Shown here: piece after piece, positions 59,465 to 64,000 of the stretch
Layout of the letters: every line of letters starts with the position of its first letter
How positions within the stretch are numbered: position 1 is the stretch's first letter
Assembly (NCBI GenBank): GCA_937921695.1
Contig: CAKZTZ010000001.1
Coordinates: forward strand, 1-64,000
Reading direction: 5' to 3'
From: an uncultured Sulfolobales archaeon
Lineage (GTDB): Archaea > Thermoproteota > Thermoprotei_A > Sulfolobales > Acidilobaceae
Length of the DNA: 64,000 bases
Notes under the pieces: generated by a model
What the model was told of the DNA's origin: nothing
Seen by the model: only the letters and a program-made list of their open reading frames with translations
Database searches by the model: none
Program-made: the position numbers and the translations under genes

Positions 59465-60415
59465 GTGCACCATGAACTTCTATGTTGGTGCTCCCTATTG
59501 GCTGAAGCTTATAGAAGGCTAGCTGAGCCCTATAAGGTTCTTCTAGCTTTAGCCTTCTTAGGGCTTCTAGTATTTCTCTCTACAGCTTTATTGTGGGGTT
59601 CGCAGCACGAGTATGTTACTGTGGGTTCCGTGATAATCTTATATAACTTGGGTGTTAGCCAGGACTTGATGGAAGGGTTTAAGAGCTTCTCTAACGTGGA
59701 CATTCGATTTGTTGTTAGAGGCACCGGGGACCTTATGAGGCTCCTATCGGACGGCTCTATATGTGTCGCCTTTACAGCCTCTCCCTATCTAGAGTCTCTG
59801 TATATGTCTAGGGACGCTATAGAGTGGCACGGTATATTCGCCTACAGCTATTTCATCGTAGCGGGGCCACCTGGAGACCCAGCTAATGTTAGTGGGGCTC
59901 GAAGCCTCGCAGAGGTTTTCGAGAGGATCTACAGGGCTGGGGAGAGGGGCGAGGCTAAGTTTGTCAGCCGAGGAGACCTTTCAGCCACACATGTCAGAGA
60001 AGTGTTAGTGTGGAATTTTACAGGCCTTAATCCAGAAGGTAAACAGTGGTATGTGAGAACTGCCCAGGGGCCCGTTCAGACAGCCCTAGTAGCAGACAAT
60101 ATGGAAGCTTACCTGTTAATGGATGAAGGTACTTATATAGCCTTGAAATCTCAGGGTAAAATCAGGGATCTTAAAATGCTTTACACAAACAAAAGCGACC
60201 CCCTAAACTTATACGTAGCTTCAATAGTTTCCTCTAAAAACGATGCCTGTAAAGGCCTTAGAACTTTCATCCTGGAGCTCCGAGATTACATCATGGGACC
60301 CGGCCAGGCTGTAATAGAAGAGAAATACTCACCTCAGGGCCTCCTCCACCCGGCCAAGGGCAGGGAGGAGGAATTAAGGAAAGCTTGGGAGTCTCTGTCA
60401 AAGATCGGCGGGTGA
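59465..60415 (+). CDS. tupA: Tungstate-type ABC importer solute-binding protein (TupA-like)
   Basis: This 316-residue protein has an N-terminal membrane helix (about 24-45) as signal or anchor. A TupA-type binding domain follows: KFVSRGDLSATHVREVLVW (the SRGD.S.TH ligand loop), GKQWYVRTAQGPVQTALVADNMEAYLLMDEGTYIALK and DPLNLYVASIV. TupA binds tungstate very selectively, supplying it for pterin enzymes. The initial GTG at 59465 is one choice; TTG at 59498 is another. It is the first of three overlapping or adjacent genes that form the complete importer. Confidence 0.87.
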   Translation: MHHELLCWCSLLAEAYRRLAEPYKVLLALAFLGLLVFLSTALLWGSQHEYVTVGSVIILYNLGVSQDLMEGFKSFSNVDIRFVVRGTGDLMRLLSDGSICVAFTASPYLESLYMSRDAIEWHGIFAYSYFIVAGPPGDPANVSGARSLAEVFERIYRAGERGEAKFVSRGDLSATHVREVLVWNFTGLNPEGKQWYVRTAQGPVQTALVADNMEAYLLMDEGTYIALKSQGKIRDLKMLYTNKSDPLNLYVASIVSSKNDACKGLRTFILELRDYIMGPGQAVIEEKYSPQGLLHPAKGREEELRKAWESLSKIGG

Positions 60416-60416
60416 C

Positions 60417-61073
60417 GTGAGAGTGCCCGAACCTCTACACGCTATAATCTTCAGAAGCATATATATTTCGTCTATAGCAGCTCTCCTAGCCTTTATAGTC
60501 GGACTGTTTATTGTCGTTTTCCTTTTGAAAGCCCCGGCGAGAGTTTCACGTAATGCCCTTGGGGTTTTTGAGGGTCTAGTGGGTATTCCACCTATTGTAG
60601 TTGGTGTTTTCATGTACATGCTCTTATACCCTGGCGGTCCTCTCGGCCCTTTAAGGCTTCTCTACACGCCGACCGCGATAATAATAGGTGAGTTTCTAGT
60701 TGCTCTACCCCTAGCTGTCGTCTTCATGCACCGTCCTCTTGAAAGCTTGTGGCGTGACTTGACGGAGCTTGTAGAGTCTCTGGGGGCCCCTAAGTCTAAG
60801 GCTGTCCCTCTCGTTTTGAGAGAGTCGCCTCCAATACTGCTCACTGCATACCTCGTATCGTTTTCTAGGGCTATAGGGGAGCTTGGTGTTGCCTTAATAG
60901 TTGGGGGTGGCATTGAGGGCGTTACGAACGTTATGACGACCGCTATAGCTCTCGAGACTTCACTAGGAAACTATGAGGTAGCCTTAAAGCTTGGGATAAT
61001 ACTAGTATTAATAGCTGTGAGCCTAATACTTGTCTTAAGGCTTGCGGGGGCTAGAATAGTTGAGGCCGCCTAG
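60417..61073 (+). CDS. tupB: Tungstate-type ABC importer permease (TupB-like)
   Basis: This 218-residue permease has about five helices and the coupling segment LVESLGAPKSKAVPLVLRESPPILLTAYLVSFSRAIGELGVALIVGG, which follows the TupB/CysT pattern. It starts with GTG one base after the tupA stop. The ATPase gene follows with a small overlap or a short gap, depending on the start. Confidence 0.9.
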   Translation: MRVPEPLHAIIFRSIYISSIAALLAFIVGLFIVVFLLKAPARVSRNALGVFEGLVGIPPIVVGVFMYMLLYPGGPLGPLRLLYTPTAIIIGEFLVALPLAVVFMHRPLESLWRDLTELVESLGAPKSKAVPLVLRESPPILLTAYLVSFSRAIGELGVALIVGGGIEGVTNVMTTAIALETSLGNYEVALKLGIILVLIAVSLILVLRLAGARIVEAA

Positions 61074-61092
61074 CCCGGGGTTGACTAACTCC

Positions 61093-61737
61093 ATGAATGT
61101 AAAGCTGGAAGACGTCTGGTATACTTATGATGGTGTTAGCTACGCCCTGAGCTCCGTGAACATGGAGCTTAACGGTAACGGCCTATACCTAGTAATAGGG
61201 CCTAATGGCTCCGGGAAGACTACCCTGCTGAAGGTGCTAGCCCTCCTCTTAAAACCTTCAAAAGGTAAAATTCTAGTTAACGGTGTAAACCCCTGGGACC
61301 GGGGGCCGACGGATTCTATAAGGAACAGTATAAGTTACGTTCACGATAAACCTTTAATAGTTAAAGGAGACGCCGACTACAACATAACCCTAGGCTTAAG
61401 ACTCAAAAACTTAGAAGTAGACGCCGACTCTATAGACTACTATATTGAGAGATACGGTCTCTCAGAGTTTAGGAAGCGCGACGTCAGGTCTCTAAGCGCT
61501 GGGTATAAAAGGATAGTCTCAATATTAAGAGCTTTAATACTAAAGCCGAAAATAATAATGCTAGACGAGCCTTTCAACCACCTAGACCAGAAGAAAGTAG
61601 AGCTCCTAATAGAAGACCTGAGAGAGTTATCTCACAGCAGCACCATAGTAATGTCAACACACTACATTTACACTGAAATCTTGAAGCATATAAAGGAAAG
61701 ATATGAAATAATAGCCGGAAAGGTAAGGAAAGTTTAA
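61093..61737 (+). CDS. tupC: Tungstate-type ABC importer ATPase (TupC-like)
   Basis: This ATPase of about 214 residues has Walker A GPNGSGKTT, signature RSLSAGYKRIVSILRAL (a diverged LSGGQ), Walker B KIIMLDEPFNHLD and switch His in STHY. The frame opens at a TTG at 61060, overlapping tupB by 14 bp. I prefer the ATG at 61093, where the ATPase domain begins (MNVKLEDVWYTY). With tupA and tupB it makes a complete importer. The gene cluster lies downstream of a tRNA gene and about 2.8 kb from moaA. Confidence 0.88.
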   Translation: MNVKLEDVWYTYDGVSYALSSVNMELNGNGLYLVIGPNGSGKTTLLKVLALLLKPSKGKILVNGVNPWDRGPTDSIRNSISYVHDKPLIVKGDADYNITLGLRLKNLEVDADSIDYYIERYGLSEFRKRDVRSLSAGYKRIVSILRALILKPKIIMLDEPFNHLDQKKVELLIEDLRELSHSSTIVMSTHYIYTEILKHIKERYEIIAGKVRKV

Positions 61738-61797
61738 AATCTAAACTAAATTTAAGGCTCCCCCGCCAAGGCGCCCCCTTGGATAAATCTAGGTTGC

Positions 61798-61805
61798 AAG
61801 GTGAG
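61798..61805 (+). promoter_or_regulatory. Ribosome binding site deciding the methyltransferase start
   Basis: AAGGTGAG ends 6 bases before the ATG at 61812. It is a near-ideal archaeal site and argues against the upstream TTG at 61779. Confidence 0.6.
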
Positions 61806-61811
61806 AAGCCT

Positions 61812-62543
61812 ATGTGGGAAACAAAAATCCCCCCATGGCTCTACTCTAGAATCTTCGTAAGCTGGAAGCGAGTTAATAGAGAGGTCGAGGTGCTTGAAAA
61901 AGTTTTCAAGAAGTTTGGGGCTAAACGCCTTATAGAGCTAGGTTGCGGCGTCGGAAGGCAAGGGTATCTCATGTATAAGAAGGGGTTCGAAATACTTTTA
62001 ACAGATGTAGCAGATTGGAGGTTTGGTGTTGCTAGAAATCTCCCCTTCAGAAAGTATGACGTGCTGAGGGGGGGTGATATAGGGGTTTTCGATGGGGGCT
62101 ACGCTCTGGGGCTCATGATAATATTCACCTACAGGGACATGGTGAAAGCTTTGAAGAACGTTAAAAAACTAATAGTTGAAGGAGGCCCCTTCGTCTTCGA
62201 CTACAACTTCACTACATATAATGAACCCAGAGAGGTAAACGTTAAGGTAAGAGGTAGAAACTATAGAGCCCTACTAAAGAGGGAGACTGTGGAACCCATA
62301 GTGGGGGGAGTACTCTACAAGTATAGGATAGAAGTTGTAGACGATGAAGGCAACATAGTAGGAGTGGAGGATACAGCATACCCTGTCTACAATAAAGAGG
62401 TTATAATGAGCGCTATAAGAGAATCTGGCTGGAAAATAGAAACCATAATCTGGGCTAAATGGGACCCCATAAAATACCTTTACACGCTATCGAAACATGA
62501 GGCTGACAGCGCGTTCATAGTCCTCAAGAACCTTGTAGAATAG
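61812..62543 (+). CDS. Class I SAM-dependent methyltransferase
   Basis: The Rossmann SAM-binding motif I is LIELGCGVGRQG, about 40 residues from the chosen start. The later acidic segments and NVKKLIVEGGPFVFDYNFTTYN fit a small-molecule methyltransferase of about 243 residues. The substrate is unknown. A longer frame begins at TTG 61779, but the strong AAGGTGAG site before the ATG at 61812 supports the shorter form. It follows the tungstate importer genes by 75 bp. Confidence 0.85.
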   Translation: MWETKIPPWLYSRIFVSWKRVNREVEVLEKVFKKFGAKRLIELGCGVGRQGYLMYKKGFEILLTDVADWRFGVARNLPFRKYDVLRGGDIGVFDGGYALGLMIIFTYRDMVKALKNVKKLIVEGGPFVFDYNFTTYNEPREVNVKVRGRNYRALLKRETVEPIVGGVLYKYRIEVVDDEGNIVGVEDTAYPVYNKEVIMSAIRESGWKIETIIWAKWDPIKYLYTLSKHEADSAFIVLKNLVE

Positions 62544-62685
62544 TGTATACACGCAGCCCTAGCTCTACCACTGTCTCCATTTAACTTAGTTATAAGACAG
62601 GGAGCCGGGCTGCGCCCATCACACCTATATTTGGGAGTCTATGGGGCCGTGGAACTCTGTTTTAAGTTAATTAAACCATTAGAGT

Positions 62686-64000
62686 CTAGATAAATTTCAT
62701 TACAGCCCCGCCCTGGGCCCAGTATTTTTTCATGTCGACTATGTCCTCGCCTCTAGTCCCGTAATAGTTTTTGATGGCGCTGGCCAGTTCTGATGCGAGC
62801 TTATGGTTTAATACTAATGGTATTGTAAGGTCTGCGGCTACCCTCCTCACTCTATAATCTCTTTCTGGCGCGTATCCTGTGGTCATTACTAGGCCTATCT
62901 CTCCTTTTACCATCATCTTTATAGCTTCTTCTTCCCCTACAGTTTCGAGACTCCCCGTTTCCATCCTTTCTAAAGTGATAACCTTATGTTCTATGTCTAA
63001 GAGTATTCTGGCTGCCTCCTCTAGTTCTGGGAATCTCCTCTCCACCGGATTATATATTAATATGGCTTCCCCTTTACGAGGTAGTTTGTTGCCCGAAGCG
63101 CTCAGCCAACTGAATATGAGCGCCCTCTCATAGTGTTTGTTGAGGGCCGCTACTTCCCCCACACTCCTCATCTCGGGACCTAAGTGTGGGTAGGCGCCTC
63201 TAAGCCTTGCCCAAGAGAATTGAGGTGTTTTAACGCCAAACCATGAGGGTAGTAGGAGGTTAAATCCTTCATTTAAGTTTTCTATCCCCCCTTTAAGTGA
63301 TGCTTCAACTGAAGCTCTCATCAAATTGTAGCCTGTAGTTTTACTTGTGAAGGGCATGGACCTGCTAGCTCTAAGGTTCAGCTCTATCACATATATAGAG
63401 CCGTTCTTGTAGAGCATTTGGAGGTTGAAGGGGCCCTTTATGTTTAAAGCCTCGTTAAGAGCCGCAGCTATCCTACAGGATTCCCTAATAGCTTCCTGGC
63501 TTAACCTCCTAGGTGGGAGCACCATTGTAGAGTCCCCGCTGTGAACCCCGGCGGGCTCAACATGCTCTATAACAGCTCCGACAACACTCTTTCCATCACC
63601 CACAGCGTCTATCTCGAACTCGCCAGCATCTTCGAAGAATTTGGAGACAACCACCGGGTATTTGGGGGATATTTTAGCCGCCTTGTTAACATACTCTAAG
63701 AGCTCCCCCCCACTCCAAGCTATTTTCATGGAGGAGCCGCTTAGAACATAGCTCGGCCTAACTAAAACCGGGTATCCTATGCTCTCAGCGAAATTCAAGG
63801 CATCCCTCAAGTTTGAAACCTCAGACCAGGGAGGCTGCCTTATGCCGAGCTCCTCGAGGAGCTTACTGAATAGAGCCCTATTCTCCGCCCTGTGGACGCT
63901 AAAGCCCGGGGTACCCAGTAGTTTAACCCCCCTCTTCTCAAGCTCCCACGCTATATTATTGGCGATTTGCCCCCCCAGGAAGGCTATTATGCCCAGCGGC
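62686..64000 (-). CDS. carB: Carbamoyl-phosphate synthase large subunit, C-terminal half (cut by window edge)
   Basis: The frame is open to the window edge at 64000. It begins with GIIAFLGGQIANNIAWELEK, matching the GGQTP..LA region of the second synthetase half. A TP.S...AE.R..FS...E.LGI.QP-like run follows, then the ATP-grasp core (YPVLVRPSYVLSGSSM, VIEHVEPAGVHSGDS, NLQMLYKNGSIYVIELNLRASRSMPF). The C-terminal MGS-like regulatory domain is present (VKGEIGLVMTTGYAPERDYRVRRVAAD). The enzyme makes carbamoyl phosphate for pyrimidine and arginine synthesis. Before it, 62544-62685 holds no clear feature. Confidence 0.92.
   Translation of the reverse strand, partial: PLGIIAFLGGQIANNIAWELEKRGVKLLGTPGFSVHRAENRALFSKLLEELGIRQPPWSEVSNLRDALNFAESIGYPVLVRPSYVLSGSSMKIAWSGGELLEYVNKAAKISPKYPVVVSKFFEDAGEFEIDAVGDGKSVVGAVIEHVEPAGVHSGDSTMVLPPRRLSQEAIRESCRIAAALNEALNIKGPFNLQMLYKNGSIYVIELNLRASRSMPFTSKTTGYNLMRASVEASLKGGIENLNEGFNLLLPSWFGVKTPQFSWARLRGAYPHLGPEMRSVGEVAALNKHYERALIFSWLSASGNKLPRKGEAILIYNPVERRFPELEEAARILLDIEHKVITLERMETGSLETVGEEEAIKMMVKGEIGLVMTTGYAPERDYRVRRVAADLTIPLVLNHKLASELASAIKNYYGTRGEDIVDMKKYWAQGGAVMKFI

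Overview
The window looks like chromosome from a thermophilic archaeon of the Thermoproteota (crenarchaeal) side. Signs of this are many TTG and GTG starts, A/T-rich TATA boxes placed about 25-28 bp upstream of start codons (leaderless transcription), GAGGTG-type ribosome sites inside operons, the archaeal pantoate kinase / phosphopantoate ligase route to CoA, an Ard1-type N-acetyltransferase, AlaX, VapBC, KaiC-like ATPases, and secreted proteins held by a C-terminal membrane helix rather than a lipid anchor. I cannot name a genus. I see no rRNA, CRISPR array or intact mobile element. There are three tRNA genes.

Layout: 1-3700 is a regulatory block on both strands (partial THEP1-like NTPase, HTH regulator, PPP-family phosphatase, COG2522-like regulator, zinc-ribbon protein). 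3786-6998 is a long class II ribonucleotide reductase. 7143-11865 holds an atypical SDR, tRNA-Leu, a PYROXD2-like flavoprotein, an unknown protein, AlaX and tRNA-Arg(CCG). 12004-15345 holds a duplicated membrane protein, a gamma-glutamyltransferase-like protein and the N-acetyltransferase. 15414-18448 is a CoA biosynthesis group (coaBC, pantoate kinase, phosphopantoate--beta-alanine ligase). 18471-20015 holds VapBC and a hypothetical gene. 20113-22042 is a drug/export-type ABC pair. 22107-31339 is a peptide-type ABC importer interrupted by two small unknown membrane proteins.

Further on, 31356-33398 is a membrane b-type cytochrome / Fe-S / CCG-domain reductase fusion. 33544-36286 is a flippase-like / glycosyltransferase / deacetylase operon, and 36233-37120 an ornithine-cyclodeaminase family enzyme. 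37165-45062 encodes surface proteins on Thr/Pro-rich stalks (a metallophosphoesterase, the binding protein of an iron-type ABC importer, and an unknown protein). 45188-45370 carries what looks like a decayed TnpB C-terminus. 45796-50021 is a three-gene molybdenum/tungsten oxidoreductase operon (catalytic, four-cluster ferredoxin, NrfD anchor). 50158-52604 holds a two-subunit fumarase and a CitG-like protein. 52660-55462 holds a small unknown gene, rhomboid protease, heme O synthase and a membrane protein. 55413-59252 holds moaA, a two-domain KaiC-like protein and an AmmeMemoRadiSam-type radical SAM protein. 59322-61737 holds tRNA-Arg(CCT) and a tungstate-type ABC importer, followed by a methyltransferase and a partial carB.

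Functionally, the redox operon, moaA and the tungstate importer fit together: metal uptake, cofactor synthesis and a bis-pterin enzyme using an inorganic sulfur or related acceptor. The importers and the fumarase suggest a peptide- or organic-acid-using heterotroph. The most unusual window-wide pattern is a base-composition gradient: the coding strand is G/T-rich at the start of transcription units and A/C-rich at their ends, on both strands.
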